Both the position numbers and the translations under genes were made by a program. Under the pieces are notes generated by a model. It was given only the letters and a program-made list of their open reading frames with translations, was not told the origin of the DNA and did no database searches. Positions 34,830-46,394 of a DNA stretch of 64,000 nt are shown here, piece by piece (positions within the stretch are counted from its first letter, which is position 1; each line of letters starts with the position of its first letter). This DNA comes from Saururus chinensis (lineage: Eukaryota; Streptophyta; Magnoliopsida; Piperales; Saururaceae): assembly GCA_035235625.1 (NCBI GenBank), contig CP141140.1, positions 24,448,685-24,512,684 on the forward strand, given 5' to 3'.

Positions 34830-36600
34830 TGTAATGCCCGAGATTTTTTCTCACATTTTCTTTAAAATTTATGGAAAAGTTTTGCAATATAATAGGGTAA
34901 GTGAATATTTTCATACTCAGTAGGAAAATACACAGTATGAAGTTCTAAACAGTGAACTCAGTAAATTCATACATATATGTGTATATGCAACTCAAACATG
35001 AAGCAGATTGGCATATAATAATTATGCATATATGCATACAATCATGCTAAATACATACCATCATACCAATCTTATACATACACTCTTAATCAGAATCTTA
35101 CAAACTTCCTCGTGCAATTGTACACTTATTCATACAACTTACACTTACTTTTACCACCTTACTCATACAATCTTACTAGTACAACCTTACATTACAGTCT
35201 TCTCAGAAACATACACTTGCAATTTTGCTCAGAAACTTACACTTACAGTCTTACTCAGAATCATACTCTTACAGTTTTATTCAGAAACTTACTCTTACAG
35301 TCTTGCTCAGAATCATACTCTCATAGTCTTGCTTAGAATCATACTCTTACAATCTTACTCAGAGTCATACTCTTACAATCTTACTCAGAGTCATACTCTT
35401 ACAGTCTTACTTAGAATCATACTTTTACAGTCTTACTCAGAAACTTAAATTTACAGTCTTACTCAGAAATATACACTTACTCACTCATACAATCGTACAT
35501 ATACTATCGACCACTAAAGCTCATTACAACTAATAAGCTTCAACGTTGAAAATGAAAAGAATGTCACTAGGGAGTGACTAGACGTCATGGACTTTTTCGA
35601 AGACAAGGCACACCAATGCTCATAGGGCATAAGATCAAACAGGTAAGAGCAATTTTATAATACTACTTACCTAAGCGTGCAAACAGAAACACTCACACAT
35701 AAGGGGTTATACAATTGCCCACATTTTAAGGGTCTTATAGTGCCAGTGCCACTCTTGGGGATAAATTATACAATACCACTCTTGGGTAGAATCATACAAC
35801 GTCACTCTCAGGCAAAAATCATACAGTGTCACTCTTGAGTAGAATCATACAGTGCTCTCAATAGAGCATCAAACGTCTGGGCTTAATATATGTAACACCA
35901 GAGATTTTTCATCACATTATCTCAAAATTCATGAATTGTTTTTCATTATAGCAACTGTAAATCGGGAAAAATGACGAAGGCCAAACCTATTAAAGCAGTA
36001 TTACAGTCTTGCTCAAAATCATACTCTTACAGTCGTGCTCATACTCTTACAGTCATGCTCATACTTACGCTTACTCAGAAACACACATACTCATACAGTT
36101 GTACACATACTATCAACCATTAAAGCTCATTACAACTAATAAGCTTCAACGTCGAAAAGGGAAAGAATGTCACTGGGGCATCACATTAACCTTTGGGGAA
36201 TGACTAGACGCCATGGATTTTTCCGAAGGCAAGGCACACCAATGCTCATTGGGCACAGGATCAAACAGGTAAGAGCAGTTCCATAATACTACTTACCTGA
36301 GCGCGCAAACAGAAACACTCACACATAAGGGGTCATACAATTGCCCACACTTTAGGGGTCTTATAGTGCTATACAGTTGCCCACCATTATGGGTCTTATA
36401 GTGTCAATGCCACTCTTGGGTAGAAATCATACAATACCACTCTTGGGCAGAATCATACAATGTCACTCTTGGGCAAAATAATACAACACTCTCAATAAAG
36501 CATTAAGCGTCTGAGCTTAATTCAACACACAGACCAAATCGAAAATATACATCACTCTCAATAGAGCATCAGACGTTTGGTGCTCTATACAGCACACAGA
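34830..36600. repeat. Internal direct duplication of the LTR end in F1 copy 2
   Basis: The sequence from the LTR end through the minisatellite, the CTCATTACAACTAATAAGCTT stretch and the CCACTCTTGGG units occurs twice, starting at 34830 and again at 35892. Period about 1.06 kb with divergence in between. Confidence 0.75.
35195..35490. repeat. About 26-bp minisatellite in F1 copy 2
   Basis: Roughly eleven units of the form CTTACAGTCTTACTCAGAAT plus CATACT, with scattered changes; a shorter run recurs at 36000-36090. It is the reverse complement of the array in copies 1 and 3. Confidence 0.85.
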
Positions 36601-38816
36601 CAACATCCTGTAGGTTAAACACCATGACAAGACATGAGAAATGCTCATCCGACTCATTATCGGCTAGCTCAAACATAGAACATAATCCGTTGAATCCCCA
36701 GGTCTCAAACTCACAATGCTATCATTAACTTTCTTATAATTAAAGTTTGAATTAAGTAAATTATGTGGTACAATTATGCCACACAAACACTCAAAAATAC
36801 CATGCTCCACTGATCAAACCAAAGCTAAGCCCGATCCAAAACCTAAGTTTGTCAGGGCAACAGACTTCCTTTACCCGTCCATCTCACAACATAGCTCACC
36901 ATACCACAAATCCTTACAGTCTTACATACTCCGCCATCCACCTTATGGCCAAAACATCTTATACAAACGTCATCAGACTAAGCTTCTCAAAACCAAACCC
37001 AGTTATCACCCTCTTACTTATACCCAACTTATTATGCTTACTTTTCTTCATAATCTGGATATTATGCTTGTACAATTATGCACACTCTTACTGTCTAACA
37101 ATCCCCCAACATACGCTCCAATCCAAACCAAACAAAGCATTGAATCATACAATCCTAACATGTTGGTACTCATTCAAAGCATGCTATCATGAAAGTATGA
37201 GTTCAAAGCTCCCCTACCTTGTAATCATGATGTTTGATGGCAAACATACAACGGTTGTGGCCAAAGGCATCGCCTAGTTGAGAGAGCTAATGTCCCAAGA
37301 TTTAGGAAGCACCATAAGCAATCATGGCCAAACTGGGCGACACAAAGCAATGCGGTAAAATCCATGATCCATGGCGGCGTACTAGGGTCAGCCTGGAGAA
37401 AGGTCATGCCAACCAGTAGTGGGTGTGACCGGAAGTTGAGGTGTACTCACTGAAGGTTGACCGGTGGCTAAGAAGTACTCGGTCGGCCGCAAGACGTCGA
37501 AATCAGCCCTGGAAAGAACCAACTACATCAATTTCATGTCAATAAGGGCCCGCATAAGGGCAGAGGGCATGAGGCGATGCTCAAGGATGAAGGAGAGGTG
37601 GAGGAGGGCTCTAATGGTCAACTTCATTCGGTGGCAGAGCAATCCGATGGTCAGGCATCACAAATGCGGCTCCTAAACACTAAACGGCATGTGCGGATAC
37701 ATGCACATGTTGCCAAAAAAGGCCACTTGAGGGGGAGAGGGGCTAGATGATAGCTACCCAAGGACAACAAGAATGCAACTGAGCTAGGGCAAGAGGCGGT
37801 GGCCGATCGAAGCAGCAATATTGTCGATTGCCACCCACAACCAACACATTTGGTGCGAGCAACTATGCATCTCACACAATATAAGGCAAGGGTAAGCGGC
37901 CCATTTCGAGAGGAGGTGTAATCGGGCCAAGTGGGGCTGGCTCTCTCTATCGTCGAGCCGGGGTAGAGCCCATGATGGCCAAATGGCCCACGGCTCGCTG
38001 ATGATAATGACCTGAGACACACTCAAAGCATCTACTGGGTGAAGAAGATGGAGTGTAGCAGTGGGCAGTATGGGCATAGAGCTAGCTGGGTGAGGCTAGG
38101 GTAGTGGTTATACATTCACCAACCCAAGGACAATCGAAAGGAGGTGAGTGGGAGGCTAGACGACAACCGGGAACACACTGGCGTCTCTCAAAAATATAAC
38201 GGATAGTGAGAAGAAGAATAAAACCCGAAAAATGTATCGGCAGCTCACAGAGGACCGGCCGCAAATGGCAACAAAATTACCCTCCTATGGCCTAAAAATA
38301 AATTTAAGAGATGAGAAAAACCGAAGAAAAGATCGGTACCTCTTGGGGGAGCGAAGATGACATGGCGGCGGTCATAGCCAGTACCAATGGACTCATGGTG
38401 GTAAGGCAAAGTGGATCCCAACAAGAACTCAGGGAATCCGACGATGGAGGAGGGACAATTAATGGAGTGACCAAAATTCACTCGAGTTCTGTCAAAACTT
38501 ATTGGACGTCAAAACTCTCTGGACGTCAAAAACTTCTGGAATCCAGTCGACGGATTTCATATGTTTATATATCTTTTTTTTCACTTATGTCCCAAACATG
38601 CAATAACCTTCTATTGATGCGTTATACCTCCAAAATTCGAGCTGAAAAAGCGCAGCGAGGCCTGTGGCATGCGAGTAAGCCCCACACCCGACTCTACGGG
38701 TATAATACTAAGGTCAAATACACAAATGCAAAAACGCCGAAGTGTCACATTTTCTTGCCGAAAATGATCAGAAAAATCACAAAAAATCATAGAAAAATTA
38801 GGGACATTACAATATC

Positions 38817-39479
38817 ACATAGCTCATGTGTATTAGTATGAGCCTGGTATAAAAAATATCATAATCTAAGTTCTTAAAATTTATTTTTTGAATTCATCGA
38901 TGTGCGAAAACATAAATAAATATTTTTTTTATTTTCAAGTACAAAAAAACATCGATTATGCTAATAAACAAGTTGTAACCTTTATTTTACGCACATATAA
39001 GTATCAACGAATATATGTATTTTAGACAATTATTATTACAATAAGATGAAGTCAATCGACCTTGCAAGCCAAACCATGTCTCACATATACAACCCAAAAG
39101 CGGCAACACATGTGCCTCCAAAGCTATAAAACAACATGAAATCTTTACTTGTTGTCATCCTTACAGAGGGATCTTATTGTCAGTTGCATAGCTAATCCTC
39201 AACTAAACTAGCCTACGCCACTAGGAAGCCTAAGTATATTTAAATATACTCAATAAGTTCAAAGGTTATAATTAAATACAAGAGCTTTCAAGTAGAGTTA
39301 ATTAATTATAGGGATTTACACCTTTTAACATGCCTCAATTAATTTGTGACTCATAGTCCACATCATTGTTCTTTATACTTTTTTGAGCTAAGTCACATAT
39401 ATTATGTTTCCTTTAGATGCACTTAATTTTAGTACCCACCATCATACTGTCATTGCAAAAATTATCCACAATTAGGTCG
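38817..39479. other. AT-rich spacer, no gene seen
   Basis: Could be the remnant of the leader of the Gypsy element that follows, but I cannot find a primer-binding site. Confidence 0.35.
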
Positions 39480-41305
39480 CTCTACGCTTTGGCACATGTT
39501 GAAGGACAAGGCTAAGACATGGTTGAATTCTTTGCTAGTTAGGTCTATTAATTCATAGGAGGGGCTTGTTAGCAGGTTCCTTTTTAAATTTTTTCCAATA
39601 TCTAAAACTAATGCCTTAAGGAGAGAGATATATGACTTTTGTTAAGAAGAACATAAATTTTTTATGAGAATTGGGAAAAGTAAGGACTTGATTTTGAAGT
39701 GTCCCCACCATTGTTTTGAAACATGGCAGCTTGTATAATATTTACTTTTACAATAGTTTAACTCAAATACAACATAATATGATTGAATACATGAACGATG
39801 CGTGTTTCTTGAGTCTGAATGATGATGCAACTTATAAGTTTGTATAGGGTTTATCTAAGAACTCCCAACAATTGGATTTTTTAAGTCATAACAAAAACCA
39901 ACCCAAAACCCTAGGGAAAATAGACTTATATGAAGTAAGGGAAGATATTGACATGAAAGCTAGCTAGGTTAAACAAGGTAACCAAAAAAGTATATCATTG
40001 CCCTTACAAGAAAAATCAATTATGTCAACCAAATTTAAAATGGAGTGTGTTCTTCGTGTGAAAGTCCAATGCACACTGCTTAAACGTGTTCTTCCATGCT
40101 AGGTTATTCTGACTATTTCAATGAGCAAGTGAGTATACTAAACAATTACGATGAGTCATTTAGCAGTTCCTCCTATAAGACATACAATCAACATTGTTGA
40201 ACTCTTTTAATTTCTCTTGGAGGCAAAACCGGCTAACCCATGAATGGAGTGGGCCGCCAATAGAACAAATGTCCACTCAATTTAGGCAGTCAAACCCCTC
40301 TTACATCTTTGTTCTCCAATTAGCTCCTCAAGTTGTTGCACCACCACGTCAACAGTCCTCACTCTAAGAGTCTCTCAAAGCATTTATGCAATCTTATAAC
40401 CAGGCCATATTAGAACTGAAATGTTTTAGTCAAATGACCACTCAATCTAGTACAAAACTAAAAACTCAAATTGGTTCATTAGCAACTCATGTAGGGGGAA
40501 GAGAGAGAAAAAACAAGTTTCCCAGCCTATACCCAATCATAAAGGTCAATATGTTGTTGGTAATATTTCAAATTCATCACATGACAAGGGGCATGTCTAA
40601 TCAATCACCACTCTTAGATCTAGAAGACAGGGTGACAATCATGTGAAAATGCTTGAAAAAGAGAGAACTATGAATAATGAGTAAGAGAAAGACAAATTGG
40701 AACCCAATGCCTCCCCACTTGGTTTAGTTGAACCCCAAATTAGGAAAGTTCAAATAAACTTTTATTTCCTTTATTTTATCCAACAAGTGGCTTATTATGC
40801 TAAGTTTTTAAATGACTTAGTTGCATATAAGAGGAAAACAAATTATCCTAAAAAGACATTCTTAATAGAGCAAGTAAGCTCTATCATTAAATGCAAATTC
40901 CTTGTCAAATATAAGGACCCTAGTTGTTGTACAATTTCATGTAAAATAGGGAGTAAGCTTTGTTTATTTGGGAGCTAGTGTAAATTTATTGTCATATTCT
41001 TTGTATGTGCAATTAGGATTGGGAGAAATGAAACCCACTTCAATTATCTGATAAATCCATAAAAATTCTTAGAGGTGTTGTTGAAGATGTTCTTATTAAA
41101 GTTGACACATTTTACTTTTAGTGGACTTTTTAATCCTCAATACTCAATTTATTCAAAATATCCATAGGCAAATTCTTATTATATTGAGTCATCATTTCCT
41201 TGCTACATCTAATACTTTGATCAATTGTAGAAATGACCATCAAAATTTTATGAAGCAAATTTATATAGGGCACCATACTAATCGTGAATTTTATGTTGGA
41301 CTTTG
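39480..41305 (+). pseudogene. Ty3/Gypsy gag-protease relic
   Basis: Gag remnants typical of plant Gypsy elements: MLKDKAKTWLNSLLVRSIN and FLFKFFPISKTNALRREI (39490-39640), MIEYMNDACFLSLNDDATYK near 39780-39840, and a coiled stretch ending LKTQIGSLATHVGG (40460-40500). Then the protease region: YAKFLNDLVAYKRKTNYPKK (40800-40860), KDPSCCTISCKIGSKLC (40915-40965), and DFLILNTQFIQNIHRQILII followed by HFLATSNTLINCRN (41120-41240). The Asp-containing protease motif is lost near 40970 (stop where CDLGAS is expected). Frameshifts and stops are numerous. The reverse transcriptase, RNase H and integrase core are absent. Confidence 0.88.
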
Positions 41306-41449
41306 ATATGTCAGTTTTTGACTGCATTGGTAGTCATCTTTATATTGGCCTATTAGTGCCATATTAGCTCACCAACTCCACGAACCTTATTCCATCATAG
41401 CGTGTAGTTTCCATCACTTGTCGCCTCTAACTTTCCATAGGCTCTTAGG

Positions 41450-41745
41450 TTCATATAGTTTTCCATGTTGCTCACCTTCACCATTTTGTAGGCGATCCTA
41501 CTTGAGTCTCTTAGAGCCCTCCTCCATTGCTTCTCCATTAGGAAGAACCTCCATTAGTACTATTTGCAATCATTGACATTCGTCGTGTCCACCATTCATG
41601 TCACCTTATTCGAGAGATCCTAGCTGCATGGTATGGGTGTGCTTTAGAGGATGTTGCATGGCTTTATGAGGATGAGTTTTATGGTTGTTTTCCTCATTTG
41701 TGCCTTAACGACAAGGTGGTAGTGGAGCGTGGTGGATTATTATGA
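41450..41745 (+). pseudogene. Gypsy integrase C-terminal tail
   Basis: HIVFHVAHLHHFVGD at about 41450-41500 matches the VFHVS motif near the end of Gypsy integrases. WYGCALEDVAWLYEDEF followed by FPHLCLNDKVVVERGG (41627-41735) matches the chromodomain-like E-A-T-W ... LEDKV..GG ending. A TGA follows at 41741-41743. F1 copy 4 begins about 14 bp later, where a 3' LTR belongs. The pol core between this tail and the protease relic has been deleted. Confidence 0.82.
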
Positions 41746-42437
41746 GTCGCCATCTATACTGTCCTTGATTTTATGTGATTTTCCTACCTTTTTCTGATTA
41801 TTTTTGTGAGAAAATGTGATGCTCTAGTGTATTAATTTTCATGTATTGACCTTAGTATTTATACTGGTAGAGTCGAATGTGGGGCTTAGTCATAGGTTGT
41901 ATCTCTCGGCATGTGCTTTCAGTGTGAAAAAGAAAGAAAAACAAAAGACAAAGGGAGAGAAAAAGGCTTATGGAACGTGTAACACCCTATTTTCTAATTA
42001 CGTCTAACCCGAGGGGTTAGGGGTAATTAGATAAATTTTAGATAAATTTTTGAAGATTTTTTAGAGGTAGAAACCTTTGTACATTAGTAGAGCTCGAAGA
42101 AACGAGTATAACAAATCAAAAAATGCGCAAAACGGAGGTCGGGAGTGACAATTACGACCTTGAAAGTGTGTAATTTAGACGGGACTTACTTGAAAAGAGT
42201 GAGATAAAGTAATTTAAGTAGTTTAGTATCAAAGGGCAACGGTACCAAGAACACATAAATCTGAGTCTGGGGTAGAAAGATACGTTCGTTTGAAGAAAGG
42301 ATTTAAAAAAAAAAGAAAACGGCATGTGACTAGCGCACCGCAACGCGTGCCCGCGTAAACACGGGCAGTGCATTTCCATGGCATGGGTGCCGCCGGCCAA
42401 AACCCGTGGTGCCACAGTTTCTGGCGCCGCGGGAGGC

Positions 42438-42445
42438 TATAAATA
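42438..42445 (+). promoter_or_regulatory. Probable LTR promoter TATA box in F2b
   Basis: TATAAATA in the context GGGAGGC-TATAAATA-GCC, about 460 bp into the LTR, where a U3 promoter is expected. The matching region of F2a (about 23960) has lost it. Confidence 0.6.
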
Positions 42446-42485
42446 GCCTTCTTCTGTTATTTTTCAGCCAGAACATTGTTTTCTC

Positions 42486-42840
42486 CGTTTCTGAACGTTC
42501 TGAGTTTGATTACGCCCGTTCAAGAGGTGTTCTTAAGTAAATCAAGTGTGCTCTACTCAATGGAGTGGTTCTTTCTTTGAGTTGGAGACCGTATGAGGAG
42601 GAAATGCTCCGAGACAAGGAGAGGCCCTGCCCATCGTCCTCGAGCACCAGAGAACTTCTCCCTCTCTGTTTCTGATCATTCTGACTCTGATTGAGCCCGT
42701 TTAAGAAGCATTCTTGAGTGAATTGAGTGTGTTCTATGCAATGGAGGGATCCATTCTCTGAGTTGGCCACTGTATGAGGAGGAAATGCCCCAAGACAAGG
42801 AAACGCTATGCCCGTCATCCTCGAGCACTGAAGAAAGAAA
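42486..42840 (+). repeat. Tandem duplication of about 175 bp in F2b
   Basis: Two units each running from CTC(C/T)GTTTCTGA through GAGTTGG..TGTATGAGGAGGAAATGC to ATCCTCGAGCAC, with about 20 percent difference by eye. F2a lacks this duplication. Confidence 0.8.
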
Positions 42841-43272
42841 AAGGGGCTAGGAGCAAGACAGGGTTCTGTTTGCAATTGCCAAGCCACAATGAGAGAAGAG
42901 ATCCGGAGTAGGGTAGGCTTTGTTCTCCACGAAGAGCCACCCAGTAAGAAAGATATCTCCAAGCTAAGGGGAGGCTCCGTCCATAGTTCACCAGCATGGA
43001 AGGAGAAAAACATCTCCGAAAAGAGAATATTATGCCCAAGCACAGAAAGTAAGGAACATCTCCAGACGAAGGGATACTATGTCCACCTATTTTAAAGGAG
43101 ATTTTACCCACCATATCTGAATTCTAAACACTGCCGCTTCCGATGTCTCCTACAAGTAAGTATTTCTAATCTTTTATTTTAATATAAGTATAAGAATACA
43201 TATGCATCCTAAGTAGTTAAGTTAGGATGTTAAATGACTTATATGCTTGCACATCTTAATTAGTGATAATAA

Positions 43273-43604
43273 TAGGGTTGCATCTCGGTTCAGTTCCTAT
43301 GGTTCTTGCAGGAACCGAACCGAACCAAGATTTAAAACCAAAATATAAAAACCGAACCGACATGAGAACCGAAACCGAATAAAAATTGAATATTTTAATT
43401 AAATTATTTTAATAAATCAAAATCAAGTATATATAATATAAAATTACACATTTTTATATAAAAATTAATTTTTTTCCCTTAAAACCGAACCAAAATTCAT
43501 TTGGTTTTTTTATAAGAACCGAACCAAAACCGAATCAGGAATCGAACCGAACTGCTAAATTTTGGTTCGGTTCGGTTCGGTTCCGATTTTCTGGTGCAGC
43601 CCTA
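43273..43604. mobile_element. hAT-like MITE, 332 bp, inside F2b
   Basis: Starts TAGGGTTGCA and ends TGCAGCCCTA, flanked by a perfect 8-bp duplication GATAATAA (43265-43272, 43605-43612). Subterminal AACCGAACCGAA/TTCGGTTCGGTT blocks occur at both ends in opposite orientation. F2a has the corresponding empty site (ACATCTTAATTAGTAATATA near 24590-24612). Confidence 0.93.
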
Positions 43605-46394
43605 GATAATAATATACTAATTAAGATGTTTGATTTGGTATGATATGATATATTCTTATTCAAAATTCTTTATTATGCTTTATCCAATATAATTTGAGGT
43701 ATTCTGATAAGCTTTGATATGATATACTCTGTTATGATTTGATATGCTCTAATATGTTCTGATGGGATCTGATTCAATCTCCCCTATTGTTTTCAAGAAG
43801 ATGCATACTTCTGTTAATTTATTAGTTTCCGTTTAACTCCGACGATTTATAAGATTTTCGTTTACCTCCGATGATTAATGAGATTACTATATGATTTTGA
43901 TGATTTATATTATTTATGAGATTTTTGTTTGATTTCGATGATTTATATGATTTATGAGTCTTCTGTCTGACTTCAATGATTTATGACATTTTAATCTAAC
44001 TCCGAATGATACATTTGAGTATAAGAATATATGTATTTTAACATATATGATTTTGTGATGCCTGATGTATGTAATAGTCATCCAGAACTACGTTCGAATC
44101 CAATCGTATTGGAATAATATTGTAAATATTGTCTAATACATACATAAGCAACCAACGGCAAGGCAATGTTGTCCCGATCCAAATTAATTATAATAGTAAG
44201 TTTTATCCTGATTTACATTCAAAGAATTATGAAGTTTCGTTGTGTGTGAACATTACAACTCTAGTCTATGTACAAGGAAGCCTGAAAGCTCTGTAGTGCG
44301 TAGATGAATGTTGTATCTCTCGCACACAGATGATAATTCCTAGTTTAAGGAAGAAATTTTTTTAAATTCGAGATCTTTTGGGCCCTGGCTTGGGTCAGGG
44401 CGTTACAGATCGGGCTCAAGCGAACCGCCTATCTAGAAGTGTCCAGAAGAGCCCCCCTAGTCTAGTCTTCACCTCCAACCCCCATGGAAGCTCCGCCCTC
44501 CATGGGACTCTCCTCGTCTTTGCCTCTCCATCGCTTTGTTTCATTTTTCGTTGCCGCCGTGGACCGACAAGGGTCAGCCTCCCATGGTTATGCCCCAGCC
44601 TGGCAATGGCAGTGGACCATCCCACTTGGCCTAGTTCCACTTCCGGCCCTTCCATCTCTCCTCCACTCAATCCATTCCGCCCCATCCTCTTTTCTATGTT
44701 TTGGCCCCATGGAGCCACTGGTGACGAGCCACGGTAGACCGGACCTCTGTCTAGCTCCATCCCGGCTTGGCGGCTGAGCCACCATCCTAGCTTAGCTTAG
44801 CCAGCCCCCAGCGTGGCTCCGCCTTATTCCACAAGACATAGTAAAAACTGCCCCTTTTTATTTTGTTTGCTTGTTTTTTTGTTGCCCTCAGCCGACTAGT
44901 CATAGGCTTGCCTTCATCGACCCAACTATTGACTAGTAATGGTATGGAACCGTTGCGGGCGCTGCAACTTGGTGACGACAGACGGGCATTGTTCCTGGTC
45001 CTCTTTGCCTCCATGGTAATTGTGGTCCAGCCAGCTTCTGACTATTTTGTCATGGCCCGACAACTACAAATGGTCATTGCTCTCTCCCGAGTCTGATCTC
45101 CTTTGCTCCAGCTCCTCTAGTTTTCCTTTTTGCATGTCGTCACTGGCAAGTTGGGGACCATCTAGCCACTATGGGCTCCACCCTGGCCTGGTGACAATGA
45201 GGGCCAACCCCATCTAGCCCGATTCCATCTCTAATGGCCTAAGCGAACACAACCTTATCAATGTTAGTCTGTCATGCTCCTACCCCTCCACCCTCAGCCA
45301 TGTTAAATGCACAGCCACCAACACTAATTGTTTTGGTTGTAGGTGGTGATTGACAATGTTGCACCTCCACTAGCCCTAGCTCTATCGCCCTTTTGGGCTT
45401 TGATCTGCCAACATCCAACCCATTTCCCCCTTGAGTACCCTTCTTTGTTGCGTGTGTGTATGTGGTTGCGCATGCAATTTAGAGTTTAGGCAGGCACCTT
45501 TGTTGTGCTACTTGACCATTGGATGGCTCCGCCACCTACTAGACTTGACCATCAAAGCCATCCTCCACCTCTCTTATATTATTGAGCATCATCCCACACC
45601 CTCTACCTCTTATGTGGGCCATATTCAACACGAAATAGCAGTCGTTGGGTGTTGTCTATGACCAACTTTGGCATCTTGTGGCTAGCCAGTACTTCACAGT
45701 CATCGTTCGACTTTCAATTAGTCCATGTCAACTTCAGGTTGCACTTGCAATTTTTGTTGTCACGATCCTTCTCTTGGCCACCCTTAATGCACATCCATGG
45801 ATCACAAATTTTACCACACAGATTTGGGTCACCCCTGTCTTATCGTGATTACTTTCGGTGTTTCCTAAACCTTAGGACAACAACTCTCTCAACTTGGAGA
45901 TGCTTTCGACCTCCAACTCCGTCGCTGATGCCTCCACCATTGTGTGCTCACCATCAAACATCATGGATTACGAGGTAGATGAGTTTTGAACTCGTAATTT
46001 CATATTAGCATGCTTTGAATGTGGAGCAACATGTTAGGATTGTATGATTTAATGCTTTGGGTATTATGTGATTATCCATTTGCATGTTTTAAGAGTGAAA
46101 GATGAGAAATGATGGCATGTTTAAAAACGCATGCGACATTCACGTAAGCTAAAAGTATGTTTTATGTATGTGGACTATGTATAAAATTATGCATATGTTA
46201 TATTTATGTGTGATGAGCATATGCATTTGTATAATGGCTATATGCCTATGCGATGATATGTATATGTGAGTGAGGTGGATGTATGGGCCATGGACAATAA
46301 TAGGTGACCGATGGTTGGTATGGATTTATTGTAGATGTGTAACTATATGACGGAAGGTAGATTATGTAAGTTTGATGGGCAAGGATTGAAGTGG

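Larger units (their letters stand above)
34830..38811 (-). mobile_element. F1 copy 2: solo LTR with perfect target duplication
   Basis: On the plus strand it starts TGTAATGCCCGAGATTTTTT and ends AATTAGGGACATTACA; the target duplication ATATC is perfect (34825-34829, 38812-38816). Its orientation is opposite to copies 1, 3 and 4. No internal retroviral-type domains are present over 3,982 bp, which fits a solo LTR left by recombination between two LTRs. It lands directly beside the hAT-like element, sharing its last base of duplication. A second TGTAACACC start at 35892 shows an internal duplication. Confidence 0.9.
41978..44407 (+). mobile_element. F2b: solo-LTR-like insertion inside F1 copy 4
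   Basis: Begins TGTAACACCCTATTTTC and ends GGGTCAGGGCGTTACA, flanked by GAACG (41973-41977) and GATCG (44408-44412), which differ at one base. Matches F2a at both ends and through the AAAACGGAGGTCGGGAGTGA region. Contains a 332-bp MITE and a tandem of about 175 bp. No coding region. Confidence 0.87.

Noticed and set aside
35008..35448. 146-residue repetitive frame
   Set aside because: It is produced by the 26-bp minisatellite of F1 copy 2; the period does not preserve a protein and varies between copies.
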